From: Reinekea blandensis MED297
GTDB lineage: Bacteria; Pseudomonadota; Gammaproteobacteria; Pseudomonadales; Natronospirillaceae
NCBI RefSeq assembly: GCF_000153185.1
Contig: NZ_CH724149.1
Coordinates: forward strand, 124,001 to 188,000
Direction of reading: 5' to 3'
Length of the DNA stretch: 64,000 bases
Shown here: in pieces, positions 8,727-18,325 of the stretch
Layout: each line of letters starts with the position of its first letter
Numbering within the stretch: the first letter of the stretch is position 1
Translations under genes and position numbers: made by a program
The notes under the pieces: model-generated
Told to the model about the DNA's origin: nothing
Database searches by the model: none
Seen by the model: only the letters and a program-made list of their open reading frames with translations

Positions 8727-9215
8727 ATGGAACGTTTTTTTGAACGCCTGATGTACGCGTCGCGTTGGATCATGGCACCGATTTACCTGGGCTTGAGCCT
8801 GGTCTTATTGGCGTTGGGTGTGAAGTTCTTTCAGGAAGTCATTCATTTGGTACCGACCTTGTGGACGATGAAAGAGGTGGACCTGATTCTGGTGACCTTA
8901 ACACTGGTCGATATTGCGCTGGTGGGCGGATTGATCGTCATGGTGATGTTTTCCGGCTACGAAAACTTTGTCTCCAAGTTGGACATCGATGAGGGAGATG
9001 AGAAACTCGCCTGGTTGGGACAGCTCGACTCCAATAGCCTGAAAAACAAAGTCTCAGCGTCGATTGTGGCCATTTCGTCTATTCATCTGTTGAAGGTCTT
9101 TATGAATCTGACCTACTACGATGAAGAGAAAATCATCTGGTATGTGCTGATTCACTTAACCTTTGTTCTGTCGGCCTTCACCATGGGCTTTCTCGACAAA
9201 ATCACCAAACACTGA
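8727..9215 (+). CDS. YqhA/UPF0114 family membrane protein
   Basis: 162 residues matching E. coli YqhA in length and pattern: [20 protein letters not shown] at the start, then [16 protein letters not shown], a charged loop, and a C-terminal helix ending FTMGFLDKI. Four hydrophobic segments are visible (about 14-36, 52-76, 108-125, 135-155), so it sits in the inner membrane. The family has no established function. AGGGAAG lies 7 bases ahead of the ATG, and the gene appears monocistronic. Confidence 0.85.
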   Translation: MERFFERLMYASRWIMAPIYLGLSLVLLALGVKFFQEVIHLVPTLWTMKEVDLILVTLTLVDIALVGGLIVMVMFSGYENFVSKLDIDEGDEKLAWLGQLDSNSLKNKVSASIVAISSIHLLKVFMNLTYYDEEKIIWYVLIHLTFVLSAFTMGFLDKITKH

Positions 9216-9331
9216 TTTATCGCGGCCGGGTCTGTTCCGGGCTTGGCCGTTCCTCCCGAGACAAATTTTCTTAACCTCCGCTGCGCAGGCCGCGCACGCT
9301 CAGAAAACCTTTCTATACTGAAGGCTTGTGC

Positions 9332-9348
9332 TCAGACCTGAGGTCTGA
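9332..9348. promoter_or_regulatory. Palindrome in the leader of the chemoreceptor gene
   Basis: TCAGACCTGAGGTCTGA is a perfect 7-base inverted repeat around TGA. It lies 14 bases beyond a TATACT (9313-9318) that could be a -10 element, and 53 bases before the TTG start of the receptor. It could be an operator or a small RNA hairpin; no regulator is recognised. Confidence 0.35.
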
Positions 9349-9400
9349 AAAACGCACCAGGGAACGGTGAGATGTCGTTATTCCGAGCCCGGAGGTTTCA

Positions 9401-11428
9401 TTGAAAAAAATAACAATAACATTGATTGGCAAAATATCGGCTGGATTCACATTGGTTCTGGCTTTGATGGTCGTGACGACGCTGGTCGCGGTGAACAACC
9501 AACGTCAGACCGGCGCTGAGTTTAATGGCCTGGCCGATGAGGTGCTGCCCCTGCTCAAGCGGGCCTATTCGCTACAGATCCAGTTACAGAATGCAAATAA
9601 GTCGGTGTCTCAACACGCCGCCAGCGAAACTCCGGAGACCATGGCCACTTACCGCGCCGAGTTTGAAGCCGCTGTCGGTGAATATATTTCGACCTATCAG
9701 CAGGTGTTGACGGCCAGCCGTGAGACGGAGCTAACCACACGCGTCGACGCGGCCCAGCAGGCGGCGCAAGTCAGTTTTGACATCGGGGCTCAGCATCTGG
9801 ATGTTCATCGGGATGCGTTGTTGGTGGCACAACAGTTCAACGAACGTTATCAGTCCGTTTCCGGCAGTTGGCTCAGTTTCGATGGTGACATGCGGCTGGT
9901 TGAAACCACCATCAACCGGTTGAAAAATGAGGAAGACCCTAACGCCATTCAGGTGGAAGTGGATGCTCGCCTGGTGATGGAAAAGCTCCGGTTGATGCGA
10001 TCTGCGTCGGCCGCTGTGGTGGGCATTACTGACCCCGATACGCTGGAGATTACGATGAGCAATCTGCAGCGGAACATCGACCAACTGGCACCGAAAATGG
10101 AAGCTCTGGAGAGTACCGCCAACTACATCCACCGCAAAACTTTGCCCTACGTTGAGTTAGCAGACCAAATCATCGGTAACGACGAGGCGCTGTTTAATCT
10201 CTATGTGCAGCGAAACCAGTTGCAGGATCGGGATACCGAACTGTTGCAGCAATTGGCCGAAGCAGTGAACTCCGGTATTACGCAGCATCAGGCGGTGATT
10301 GACCGGGTTGCCGCGCAAACGGTGACCACAGCGGGTCGGGTTCAGTCGGTCAACGAGCGGGCCTTCAGCACTCTGGGTGTCGTATTGCTGGTGTCGCTGG
10401 CTCTTGGCGGTGCCGTAATTGTCAGTGTCATTCGCTCTATTCGCCGGCCGATGAAACAGATACAGGCCGTCTTGGCTAACGTCAGCGACGGTGATTTGTC
10501 GCAGGATGTTGCCATCCGCTCCCGTGATGAGTTTGGCGTCATTGCCGAAGGCCTTAACGGATTAATCCGCAATCTGCGCACGATCATTCAAGGGATCTCG
10601 GAAAATGCCCGGTTCATCGAAACCGTGACTCAGCGAGTCACCCAGACCACCCAGAACTCATTGAGTAAGCTCAGTGATCAGAAAGAGAAATCGGAGAGTA
10701 TTGTGCGTGCGACACATCGGCTGACCGAGAGCTCTGAGCAGATCAGTCAGGGGGCGTCGTCGACATTGGAGGATGTGAATGGCGTCAGCCAATCGGCCGA
10801 AGAAGCCAACGACAACGTGCAGTCGACGTTTGATAACGTCAAAGAGCTGGCCTCGGGGGTGTCGTCCGCCGGGGAGGTGATCGGACGTTTAAAAGACGAG
10901 TCGGTGAACATTTCGCAAATCCTGACCACCATTCAGGGCATTGCCGAGCAGACGAACCTGCTGGCGTTGAATGCGGCGATTGAAGCGGCCAGAGCCGGTG
11001 AACAAGGGCGTGGCTTTGCGGTGGTGGCCGATGAAGTGCGCAGTTTGGCCGGTAAAACGCAGGCGGCGACGGAACAGATCGATACCCTGATCGCTGGGTT
11101 CCAAACTCAATCCGCCACAGCGTCGGAAACCATGTCAGCGAACCTCAACCGTCTCGATGTGCTGGTGCAGAATGCTGAACGGACGGAGGCTTCCGTTCAG
11201 GCCATTCGAAAGGCGCTGGTGGGCATCAATCAGCAGAGTGCGGACATCGACAGTCAAACCTCGGAACAACGACAGACGACCCATCAGGTGACCGCAGAAA
11301 TCGAAGAAATCGCCGTCATTGCTGACCGCATTCTCGACAATGCGTCGCAGAACGCGCAGGCGTTTGTGGAACTCAGCGATTTAGTGCAAAAACAAAGCGA
11401 GTCCGTGGCTCTGTTCAGGACTCAATAG
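9401..11428 (+). CDS. Methyl-accepting chemotaxis protein with helical sensor domain
   Basis: 675 residues starting at a TTG; the start is set by GGAGG at 9391-9395, five bases upstream, and no better ATG is in frame. TM1 is at about 10-31, a long helical periplasmic domain spans 32-318, TM2 is at 320-345, HAMP at 345-400, and the cytoplasmic signalling domain follows, with the hairpin tip ([20 protein letters not shown]) around 515-535. There is no C-terminal CheR/CheB pentapeptide. It should signal to CheA/CheW; no che genes are in the window. The sensor is long enough for a helical bimodular-type fold, so a protein-bound ligand (for example a binding protein) is possible but unproven. Confidence 0.9.
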   Translation: MKKITITLIGKISAGFTLVLALMVVTTLVAVNNQRQTGAEFNGLADEVLPLLKRAYSLQIQLQNANKSVSQHAASETPETMATYRAEFEAAVGEYISTYQQVLTASRETELTTRVDAAQQAAQVSFDIGAQHLDVHRDALLVAQQFNERYQSVSGSWLSFDGDMRLVETTINRLKNEEDPNAIQVEVDARLVMEKLRLMRSASAAVVGITDPDTLEITMSNLQRNIDQLAPKMEALESTANYIHRKTLPYVELADQIIGNDEALFNLYVQRNQLQDRDTELLQQLAEAVNSGITQHQAVIDRVAAQTVTTAGRVQSVNERAFSTLGVVLLVSLALGGAVIVSVIRSIRRPMKQIQAVLANVSDGDLSQDVAIRSRDEFGVIAEGLNGLIRNLRTIIQGISENARFIETVTQRVTQTTQNSLSKLSDQKEKSESIVRATHRLTESSEQISQGASSTLEDVNGVSQSAEEANDNVQSTFDNVKELASGVSSAGEVIGRLKDESVNISQILTTIQGIAEQTNLLALNAAIEAARAGEQGRGFAVVADEVRSLAGKTQAATEQIDTLIAGFQTQSATASETMSANLNRLDVLVQNAERTEASVQAIRKALVGINQQSADIDSQTSEQRQTTHQVTAEIEEIAVIADRILDNASQNAQAFVELSDLVQKQSESVALFRTQ

Positions 11429-11439
11429 TCAGCTAAGCG

Positions 11440-12072
11440 TTATTCGAGCATCTGTTTGATGCGGGCTTTGAGCATCTCGATGACCACGCGGTTTTTGCCG
11501 CCGCGTGGCACGATGATATCTGCCCATTGCTTGGAAGGTTGCACGAACTCCATAAACATGGGGCGTACGGTGCGCTTGTACTGCTCGATAATGGAGTCGA
11601 CCGTACGGCCACGTTCTTCAATGTCGCGCTTCAGGCGTCGCAGCAGGCAGATGTCCAGATCGGTATCCATGAATACCTTGGCGTCGAGACGTTTGCGGAT
11701 GTTTTTGTCATTTAGCAACAAAATACCTTCCACAATGATCACTTTGGTGGGCACATGGGTGGTGGTTCGATCCGAACGGTTGTGCATTTTGTAATCGTAG
11801 ACGGGGACTTCAACCGAGCGTTGGCCGGCCAGTGCATCCATCTGTTCGATGAGCAGATCATGATCAAACGCATTGGGGTGGTCGTAGTTGATCTGTTCGC
11901 GTTCCTCGAAGGTCAGATCATGACGGGCCTTGTAGTAGCTGTCTTCCTTGATGATTGAGATCGCCCCTTCGCCCAACTCAAACTGCAACTCGTGATGAAT
12001 GGTATGTGCCAGCAGGCTTTTACCGGATGCCGAGGCGCCGGCAATACCGATAAAGATGGGGGCGTCGTTCAT
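11440..12072 (-). CDS. udk: Uridine kinase
   Basis: Phosphorylates uridine and cytidine to UMP and CMP in pyrimidine salvage. From the ATG at 12072 the protein is 210 residues, close to E. coli Udk (213). The P-loop GIAGASASGKS is at 8-18, EDSYYK near 41, DHPNAFD near 60, and the C-terminal lid region RRLKRDIEERGRT near 143. An upstream in-frame ATG at 12240 would add 56 residues unlike the family; AGGA lies 8 bases ahead of 12072, so the shorter form is preferred. It is convergent with the chemoreceptor gene with an 11-base gap. Confidence 0.95.
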   Translation of the reverse strand: MNDAPIFIGIAGASASGKSLLAHTIHHELQFELGEGAISIIKEDSYYKARHDLTFEEREQINYDHPNAFDHDLLIEQMDALAGQRSVEVPVYDYKMHNRSDRTTTHVPTKVIIVEGILLLNDKNIRKRLDAKVFMDTDLDICLLRRLKRDIEERGRTVDSIIEQYKRTVRPMFMEFVQPSKQWADIIVPRGGKNRVVIEMLKARIKQMLE

Positions 12073-12270
12073 GATGGGTCCTGATATCTGGAGACCGCCT
12101 CTGACATCGTGAAGCCGTGGCGGTCGTTTAATGCTGATTTCGGCGAATTTTAGAAGGTTATGCAAAGCTTGTCGCCCACTAATCCGCAAAAATACCAGGA
12201 AGGCTTGATCTGCCCCGGTCTGACCGCAGGTTAGTGACAACAGTTTGTTCGATGATTCGCATCAACTATT

Positions 12271-12300
12271 TTGTAATAAAATTACATACTGGGTGATAAT
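12271..12300 (+). promoter_or_regulatory. HexR-type box overlapping the pgk promoter
   Basis: TGTAATAAAATTACA at 12272-12286 is a perfect palindrome equal to the published HexR consensus (TGTAAT-N3-ATTACA) known from Shewanella and Pseudomonas. It covers the -35 region (TTGTAA, 12271-12276) of a promoter whose -10 is GATAAT at 12295-12300, 18 bases downstream. HexR senses KDPG and controls central sugar metabolism, so pgk, and fba if cotranscribed, would be in that regulon. No hexR gene is in the window. Confidence 0.75.
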
Positions 12301-12365
12301 CGTCCGCCAAGTGGCTACAATGTCGCCCAACAATTCAATCCCAATTCAACGTTTAAGGAACTGCC

Positions 12366-13526
12366 ATGTCTGTGATCAAAATGTCCGATCTGGATCTCGC
12401 CGGTAAGCGCTTACTGATTCGTCAGGACCTCAATGTACCTTTGAATGACGCGGGCGAAGTGACGTCAGACAAGCGTATCAAAGCTTCACTGCCGACCATT
12501 GAACTGGCGCTGGAAAAAGGCGCGAAGGTCATGATCATGTCGCACCTTGGACGTCCGACGGAAGGTGAGTACGAAGAGAAGTATTCTCTGGCACCGGTTG
12601 CGGCTTACATGGGTAAACTGCTGGGTCGTGAGATTCCGCTGGTTAAAGATTGGCTGGACGGCGTCGATTCCGACGCTGACGTCGTGATTCTGGAAAACGT
12701 TCGCTTCAATAAAGGCGAAAAGAAAAACGACGACGAGCTGTCCAAGAAAATGGCCAAACTGTGTGATGTTTACGTCATGGACGCCTTCGGTACTGCGCAC
12801 CGGGCTCAGGCGTCGACTCATGGTGTGGCCAAGTACGCCGAAATCGCCTGCGCCGGTCCTTTGTTAGCCGGCGAACTCGACGCCCTCGGTAAAGCCATGG
12901 ATGAGCCCGCTCGTCCGATGGTGGCCATTGTTGGTGGTTCTAAGGTATCCACTAAGCTGACCGTTCTGGAAAGCCTGTCTAAAGTGTGCGACCAGCTGAT
13001 TGTTGGTGGTGGTATCTCCAATACCTTCGTTGCTGCCCGTGGTTTCAATGTTGGTAAATCGTTGCATGAACCGGATCTGATCCCTCAGGCACAAAAGCTG
13101 ATGGCTGAGCTGGACATCCCGGAAGCGGTTGATGTCCGTACCGCACCGGAGTTCTCTGCAACGGCCGAAGCGACCATTAAAGCCGTTGATCAGGTGACCG
13201 ACGATGAAGAAATTCTCGACCTGGGCCCTGAAACTGAGAAGAAATACGCCGAAGTGATCAAAAACGCGAAAACCATCCTTTGGAATGGCCCAGCGGGTGT
13301 GTTTGAATTCGACAACTTCGACAAAGGTACTCGTGCCATTGCCGAGGCGATTGCAGCAAGCGATGCGTTTTCAGTTGTGGGTGGCGGTGATTGTATCGCA
13401 GCGATTCAGAAATTCGATATGGAAGACAAGTTCTCCTATATTTCCACCGGTGGTGGTGCGTTCTTAGAGTTCGTCGAAGGTAAGAAATTGCCTGCAGTCG
13501 AGATTCTGGAAGAGCGCGCGAAGTAA
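12366..13526 (+). CDS. pgk: Phosphoglycerate kinase
   Basis: Glycolytic enzyme interconverting 1,3-bisphosphoglycerate plus ADP and 3-phosphoglycerate plus ATP. 386 residues, full length. Signatures seen are RQDLNVPLN (19-27), SHLGRPTEG (58-66), DAFGTAHR, the [10 protein letters not shown] segment near 190 and the C-terminal nucleotide loop [16 protein letters not shown] precedes the ATG by 6 bases. The usual upstream partner gapA is absent; the next gene is fba, separated by 318 bases of inverted repeats. A HexR-type box covers its promoter. Confidence 0.98.
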   Translation: MSVIKMSDLDLAGKRLLIRQDLNVPLNDAGEVTSDKRIKASLPTIELALEKGAKVMIMSHLGRPTEGEYEEKYSLAPVAAYMGKLLGREIPLVKDWLDGVDSDADVVILENVRFNKGEKKNDDELSKKMAKLCDVYVMDAFGTAHRAQASTHGVAKYAEIACAGPLLAGELDALGKAMDEPARPMVAIVGGSKVSTKLTVLESLSKVCDQLIVGGGISNTFVAARGFNVGKSLHEPDLIPQAQKLMAELDIPEAVDVRTAPEFSATAEATIKAVDQVTDDEEILDLGPETEKKYAEVIKNAKTILWNGPAGVFEFDNFDKGTRAIAEAIAASDAFSVVGGGDCIAAIQKFDMEDKFSYISTGGGAFLEFVEGKKLPAVEILEERAK

Positions 13527-13562
13527 TATTTTAAATCTGGTGGCTCTATCCGGCCATCAACC

Positions 13563-13656
13563 GCCGGCTTTGCTTTTGAACTGTCGACGTAAAAACATCC
13601 GTGTAGTCTCGGCGCGAACATCCTTGTTCGCGACGCAGTTCAAAAGCAAAGCCGGC
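13563..13656 (+). repeat. Long inverted repeat 1 in the pgk-fba spacer
   Basis: Two 21-base arms, 13563-13583 and 13636-13656, are perfectly complementary (core GCTTTTGAACTG). The 52-base interior contains a second hairpin, GCGAACA (13614-13620) with TGTTCGC (13625-13631) around a 4-base loop. A further small hairpin, TGACC-TTG-GGTCA, follows at about 13662-13674. There is no T tract, so this is not a standard terminator. It may be a REP/MITE-like insertion or a structured leader RNA. Confidence 0.7.
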
Positions 13657-13702
13657 AGTCGATGACCTTGGGTCACTGGCACATCAGGTAGGCACGGACA
13701 CA

Positions 13703-13810
13703 GGTAAGTGCGCGTGAGGTTTATTTGACGACGTCTGAGGACAGGACGTCCGAAGCGAGCCGTCAGGACGACGATTAGCGCTCGGCAAATAAGCCTCACG
13801 TGTGCTTACC
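13703..13810 (+). repeat. Long inverted repeat 2, directly upstream of fba
   Basis: Arms 13703-13727 and 13786-13810 form 25 consecutive pairs, of which four (13709/13804, 13710/13803, 13712/13801, 13720/13793) are G-U pairs when the plus strand is transcribed; on the other strand they would be A-C mismatches. The interior holds another stem, CGAGC (13756-13760) with GCTCG (13780-13784), and the palindrome GGACGTCC (13744-13751). It ends 34 bases before the fba start, so a read-through transcript from pgk would carry it. Confidence 0.7.
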
Positions 13811-13844
13811 GGTAAATTAAGCAACCTATTAAGGGTAAGCCCAA

Positions 13845-14921
13845 ATGACTAAGATTTTAGACGTAGTAAAGCCAGGCGTTGTTGCCGGCGACGACCTGCA
13901 AAAGATTTTTGAAATCGCGAAAGCCGAAAAATTCGCATTGCCAGCGGTTAACGTTGTGAACTCTGACTCCATCAACGCCGTGATGGAAGCTGCAGCGAAA
14001 GTTAAGGCACCTGTCATCGTTCAGTTCTCAAACGGTGGTGCAGGTTTCTTCGCGGGTAAAGGCCTGAAAGGTGAAGGTCAGGAAAACCAGATCAAAGGCG
14101 CTGTTGCCGGTGCTAAGTACGTACACGCTATGGCCGAAAGCTACGGCATTCCTGTGATTCTGCACACCGACCATGCCGCCAAGAAGCTGCTGCCTTGGAT
14201 CGACGGACTGCTGGATGCGGGCGAGAAGCACTTTGAAGAAACCGGTAAGCCACTGTTCTCTTCTCACATGCTGGATCTGTCTGAAGAGCCACTGGAAGAA
14301 AACTTGGAAATCTGTGCTGAATACCTGAAGCGCATGGATAAGATGGGCATGACCATCGAAATCGAACTGGGTATTACCGGTGGTGAAGAAGATGGCGTGG
14401 ACAACAGCGATGTTGACCAGGCGGACCTGTACACCAAGCCAGAAGAAGTTGCACGCGCATACGAAGTGCTGAGTGCGGTTTCTCCACGTTTCACGATTGC
14501 AGCATCTTTCGGTAACGTTCACGGCGTTTACAAGCCAGGTAACGTAAAACTGAAGCCAACCATTCTGCGTGATTCTCAGGCCTACTGCGCTGAGAAATTT
14601 GGTCTGTCTGAAAAAGGTCTGACCTTTGTTTTCCATGGCGGTTCCGGTTCAACTGCAGCAGAAATCGAAGAGTCCATTTCTTACGGTGTGGTTAAAATGA
14701 ACATCGACACCGATACTCAGTGGGCGACCTGGAATGGTATTCGTGAATACGAAGCGAAAAACCATGACTACCTGCAAGGACAAATTGGTAACCCGGAAGG
14801 TCCGGATTCTCCAAACAAGAAATACTATGACCCCCGTGTGTGGCTGCGTGCTGGCCAGCAGGGCATGGTGACTCGTCTGGAGCAAGCATTCAAAGAACTG
14901 AACGCTTACGACGTACTTTAA
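13845..14921 (+). CDS. fba: Class II fructose-bisphosphate aldolase
   Basis: Zinc-dependent aldolase splitting fructose 1,6-bisphosphate into dihydroxyacetone phosphate and glyceraldehyde 3-phosphate. 358 residues, the length of E. coli FbaA (359), and of that subclass. Zinc and catalytic motifs are visible: LHTDHAAKKLLPW (around 105-117), EIELGITGGEEDG (about 172-184), ASFGNVHGVYKPG and FHGGSGST. AAGGGTAAG precedes the ATG. It shares orientation with pgk and is closed by a strong terminator. The coding sequence uses a narrow set of common codons, as expected for a highly expressed enzyme. Confidence 0.97.
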   Translation: MTKILDVVKPGVVAGDDLQKIFEIAKAEKFALPAVNVVNSDSINAVMEAAAKVKAPVIVQFSNGGAGFFAGKGLKGEGQENQIKGAVAGAKYVHAMAESYGIPVILHTDHAAKKLLPWIDGLLDAGEKHFEETGKPLFSSHMLDLSEEPLEENLEICAEYLKRMDKMGMTIEIELGITGGEEDGVDNSDVDQADLYTKPEEVARAYEVLSAVSPRFTIAASFGNVHGVYKPGNVKLKPTILRDSQAYCAEKFGLSEKGLTFVFHGGSGSTAAEIEESISYGVVKMNIDTDTQWATWNGIREYEAKNHDYLQGQIGNPEGPDSPNKKYYDPRVWLRAGQQGMVTRLEQAFKELNAYDVL

Positions 14922-14963
14922 TCTGAGTTGGTTAAAGTCGGTGTGGTAACGCACCATTTATAG

Positions 14964-14990
14964 AAAGGCCTGCCGATGCGGGCCTTTTTT
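14964..14990 (+). terminator. Intrinsic terminator after fba
   Basis: A stem of ten pairs (14964-14973 with 14978-14987, one T-G pair) around the loop CGAT is followed by T residues to 14990. It ends the pgk-fba unit. Confidence 0.9.
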
Positions 14991-15100
14991 GTGGTCCATG
15001 GTTGCTTAAAAAGCTTGTGCTTTGATGTAAAAAATACTTATCAAATTGACGGTCTTGGTCTATTCTGCATCCACAGCTGACAATGGATGACACCTGTACA

Positions 15101-16765
15101 ATGAGACCGACCGTCCACCTGTTCTTTGTGCTTGGATGCTTGCTGAGCTTGCCCGTACAGGCAAAGCCAGCCGAGAACACTGTAAATATTCTGGTCATTA
15201 ACGCTTACTATCAGCGTCTGCCATGGACGTTGAGCTTTAATGACGGTGTGCAGACCGCACAAATGTCCATTGAAGACGCCGATGTCACGCTGTTTTTTGA
15301 AAACCTCGATGTAACCCGCAGCGATCAACAGCAGTCGGAGACGTTCCGCCAGTATTTACGCGAAAAGTACTCATCGATCCATCTCGATGCGGTCATTGCC
15401 GATTCCGCGCCGTCGTCAGCCTTTCTTGAACAGATGCCGGTTTTCGACTCGTTGATTCAGATTCATCACGCCCTAAGCAATCGGTCTGTTGTCCGGCAGC
15501 AGAACCGACTGCTGTTCAGTAATGATCAGACGCATTTTATTGAGCGAACATTGGAAATCATTCGTGAGCAGAACCCCGATCTGCAGCGACTGGTGGTTAT
15601 CGAGTCAGGTGCACCGCCTGCCCGTCGGGTTCGACCGGTAATTGAGTCTTATCTTCAGCGTTTTCCCGATATTGCACTGGAAGTGCCATCCGATTTTCGT
15701 TGGCCAGAGTTGTTGACGCGCCTGACGGATCTGGACAAGCAAACGGCCATCTTTTATGGCGCGATGTTTCAAGATTCCGACGGGCAAGCGTTTGTGCCAC
15801 GGGACGCCCTGAAGGAACTCACTGAAGCGACCAATGTCCCTGTCTATGGCAGCTATGCAACTTATCTTGGGACCGGGATGATTGGCGGACATCTGTCTGA
15901 TCCGGCGAGGACCGGTCAGAGTATGGTTGAAGCGGTGATGGACTATCTGCGCTTTGGTGAGTTTGCCGGTTTTTATCCGACCAGTCAGAGTTACATTGAT
16001 GCAACGGCCGCCCGGCGGTTTCGGTTGGATACCTCACTGTCGACTCCGGTCATCCTGCTGAATGAGCCGGAACGTTGGTATCAGCGAAATGATCGTGTTC
16101 TGCTCTGGGTGCTGTTGGTCTTTATTCTCGTGTCCGTTCTCAGTCTCTATTGGAATTCGCGGTTGAAGCGACTCGTGGATCGCTTACACCAAACCAACCG
16201 AATGTTGAAGGACACCAAAAAAGCGCTGTCCATTTCTAATGGCGAACTGAAAACACTGTCGCGACAAGACCCGCTCACAGGGCTGTATAATCGCCGGGCA
16301 ATGTTGCCTATGATTGAAGATGCCGTTTCTGAGTATCAACGCTACGAACTGCCGTCGACGTTGATGCTCCTGGACCTGGATGACTTCAAGCTGATTAACG
16401 ATCAACTCGGTCATAACATTGGTGATGCCGTACTGAAAAGCGTAGCCTACGTCTTGCAGTCGGTGTCCCGCCGAACCGATACCATCGCACGATGGGGCGG
16501 TGAAGAGTTTTTGATTCTGGCCAAGGGGATTCACGCTGAAGAAGCCTTTCGTTATCTTGAAAAAGTCCGTAAACAAATCCGCGAATCGCAGACCATTGAT
16601 GATCGCCCGATTACCTTCAGTGCGGGCGTCTGTGAAGTTCAGGCCAATCATACCGCCGATACTCTGATTGCCGAAGCTGACCAGGCCATGTACGACGCCA
16701 AGCTCAATGGTAAAGATCGAACGTGCATTCATCGTCCTGATGAACCGTCAGTTGCTAACACCTGA
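15101..16765 (+). CDS. Diguanylate cyclase with periplasmic binding-protein sensor domain
   Basis: 554 residues from the ATG at 15101 (an ATG at 15083 is also open; the later one puts the signal peptide at the N-terminus). Residues 30-320 look like an ABC substrate-binding domain of the type found in sensor proteins (VNILVINAYYQRLPWT, then GTGMIGGHLSDPARTGQSM). A membrane segment at about 330-350 leads through a coiled coil to a GGDEF domain at 390-545. The active site reads GGEEF, with an RxxD inhibitory site (RRTD) five residues ahead, so synthesis of c-di-GMP with product feedback is expected. Ligand binding in the periplasm presumably sets activity. The gene stands alone. Confidence 0.85.
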   Translation: MRPTVHLFFVLGCLLSLPVQAKPAENTVNILVINAYYQRLPWTLSFNDGVQTAQMSIEDADVTLFFENLDVTRSDQQQSETFRQYLREKYSSIHLDAVIADSAPSSAFLEQMPVFDSLIQIHHALSNRSVVRQQNRLLFSNDQTHFIERTLEIIREQNPDLQRLVVIESGAPPARRVRPVIESYLQRFPDIALEVPSDFRWPELLTRLTDLDKQTAIFYGAMFQDSDGQAFVPRDALKELTEATNVPVYGSYATYLGTGMIGGHLSDPARTGQSMVEAVMDYLRFGEFAGFYPTSQSYIDATAARRFRLDTSLSTPVILLNEPERWYQRNDRVLLWVLLVFILVSVLSLYWNSRLKRLVDRLHQTNRMLKDTKKALSISNGELKTLSRQDPLTGLYNRRAMLPMIEDAVSEYQRYELPSTLMLLDLDDFKLINDQLGHNIGDAVLKSVAYVLQSVSRRTDTIARWGGEEFLILAKGIHAEEAFRYLEKVRKQIRESQTIDDRPITFSAGVCEVQANHTADTLIAEADQAMYDAKLNGKDRTCIHRPDEPSVANT

Positions 16766-16831
16766 GGCGATTGCAAAGCCCCGGTGGACTGTGTAGTTTG
16801 TTCGCAAACAAAAAAACAGTAAGAGAGTCCC

Positions 16832-18211
16832 ATGCGTATTAAGACGTTACTGCTGAAGTGGGCAGCCGGTCTGGTGCTGATCCTGTCACTGTTATTGGCC
16901 GCGGTGTATTTTCTGGTCGGCTATTCCCCAAAATATCTCTATAACGCACCGGCGGTCGCCACTGGCATTGGTGCCAAGCTCGCCTGCTCAGGCTACTTTG
17001 TCAGTGGTTTTACGTTGGAAAAAACCGCGGCGGATATTGAGGTTTATTCGCCCATTCTGGCCATGCTGGATTATGAGTTTAATGAGACTGAGAAGTCCGT
17101 GAGTGCTTCCCTGCTCGGCATTAAAACGCGGACAGCGTCTTATCAGGAAGGGATTGGTTGCGCGCTGGACTATGCCGGTATAGACGTTCGAGCTTCGGTT
17201 AACTGGCCAACAATGCACGCCGCCAATGCCGCCTGGCCCAGGGGCGATTCTGTGCTGACCATCCGCCCGCTGATACAACAGCGACTCGACGCAATGCTGG
17301 CGGCCGACAACGCCGATGGTCATGATACCCGTGCTTTGTTGGTTGCACACAAGGGCCAGATCGTCGCTGAATCCTACGTTGATGGCATTGATGCACAGAC
17401 GCCTTTGCTCGGATGGTCGATGACCAAGAGCGTCAATGCGTTGCTGGTAGGGATGCTGGAAATGCGCGACCGTCTGTCGGTGAACGAAACCACCCTTTAT
17501 TCGCATTGGGCCGATGATGATCGTGCCGACATTCGTCTGGAAGACTTGTTACACATGACCGACGGGCTGGATTTTGATGAAGAATACGATCCGGGTGAGC
17601 CCTCGACACGGATGCTGTTTCAGGAACCGGATGCGGGCGCTTACACGGCTGGACGTCCGCTTCGCTTTGCGCCGGGCACGCATTTTAATTATTCATCGGG
17701 TACGGCCAACCTGATCGCAGACTTGGTTCAACAGCGCATCACCGGGGGTGTGCAAAGCGATGTGAACGCCATCGTCAATGACTTCTTTCGCCCATTGGGT
17801 ATGACGTCTGTTGCCTATGAGATGGATGCATCGGGTCTGTTTATCGGCAGTTCCTACCTCTACGCATCAGCAAGGGACTGGGCCAAGATTGGTCAATTGA
17901 TGCTGAACCGCGGGGAGCTCAACGGAACGCGCTTCTTTACCGAGGATTTTTACCAGCGCGCGGTTATGCCGAACGGGTCCGATAATAAATCCGATTACGG
18001 TTACCAGTGGTGGCTCAATCGCGGCGATGACTCCCCCTTGTGGCCATCACTACCGGACAGCGCCTTTGCAGCGCAGGGAAATCGAGAGCAACGGGTACTG
18101 GTGTTACCGGACGATGAGCTGGTGATTGTCCGGCTGGGTTGGTCACCGAAAGATTACATCGATGATCAAAACTTTGCGGAGATCCGCGCCTGGTTTCAGG
18201 AAGCGGAATAA
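16832..18211 (+). CDS. Membrane-anchored serine hydrolase (class C beta-lactamase fold)
   Basis: 459 residues. One N-terminal hydrophobic segment (about 8-30) probably anchors it with the domain in the periplasm. The hydrolase domain starts near 140; the nucleophile motif SMTK is at about 196-199 and the tyrosine motif YSSG at about 287-290, with LEDLLHMTDGLDFDEEY between them and YGYQWWLN further on. This is the layout of class C beta-lactamase-like esterases and D-aminopeptidases; the substrate cannot be told. AAGAGAG precedes the ATG. No ampR or ampD homologue is nearby, so a housekeeping rather than resistance role is likelier. Confidence 0.85.
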   Translation: MRIKTLLLKWAAGLVLILSLLLAAVYFLVGYSPKYLYNAPAVATGIGAKLACSGYFVSGFTLEKTAADIEVYSPILAMLDYEFNETEKSVSASLLGIKTRTASYQEGIGCALDYAGIDVRASVNWPTMHAANAAWPRGDSVLTIRPLIQQRLDAMLAADNADGHDTRALLVAHKGQIVAESYVDGIDAQTPLLGWSMTKSVNALLVGMLEMRDRLSVNETTLYSHWADDDRADIRLEDLLHMTDGLDFDEEYDPGEPSTRMLFQEPDAGAYTAGRPLRFAPGTHFNYSSGTANLIADLVQQRITGGVQSDVNAIVNDFFRPLGMTSVAYEMDASGLFIGSSYLYASARDWAKIGQLMLNRGELNGTRFFTEDFYQRAVMPNGSDNKSDYGYQWWLNRGDDSPLWPSLPDSAFAAQGNREQRVLVLPDDELVIVRLGWSPKDYIDDQNFAEIRAWFQEAE

Positions 18212-18325
18212 GCCTCATCGCGGTGCCAACTCAGCATTGCGAATAATAAATCGGCTCGTGAGCTTGCAGCCATGTACGTGACCCGGTTAACTGGCTCTTG
18301 AAGCATCCGAAAGTGTGAAGGGGGA

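Noticed and set aside
12073-12240. 56-residue N-terminal extension of udk
   Set aside because: Not found in uridine kinases; the ATG at 12072 has its own ribosome-binding site.
13557-13799. 80-codon minus-strand frame in the pgk-fba spacer
   Set aside because: The frame arises from the inverted repeats and has no start signal; the structure is better explained as repeat or RNA.
14028-14636. 202-codon frame antisense to fba
   Set aside because: It lies fully inside the fba coding sequence on the other strand; its length follows from codon use of that gene.
16184-16732. 182-codon frame antisense to the GGDEF gene
   Set aside because: Fully inside a well-supported gene; no ribosome-binding site or family.
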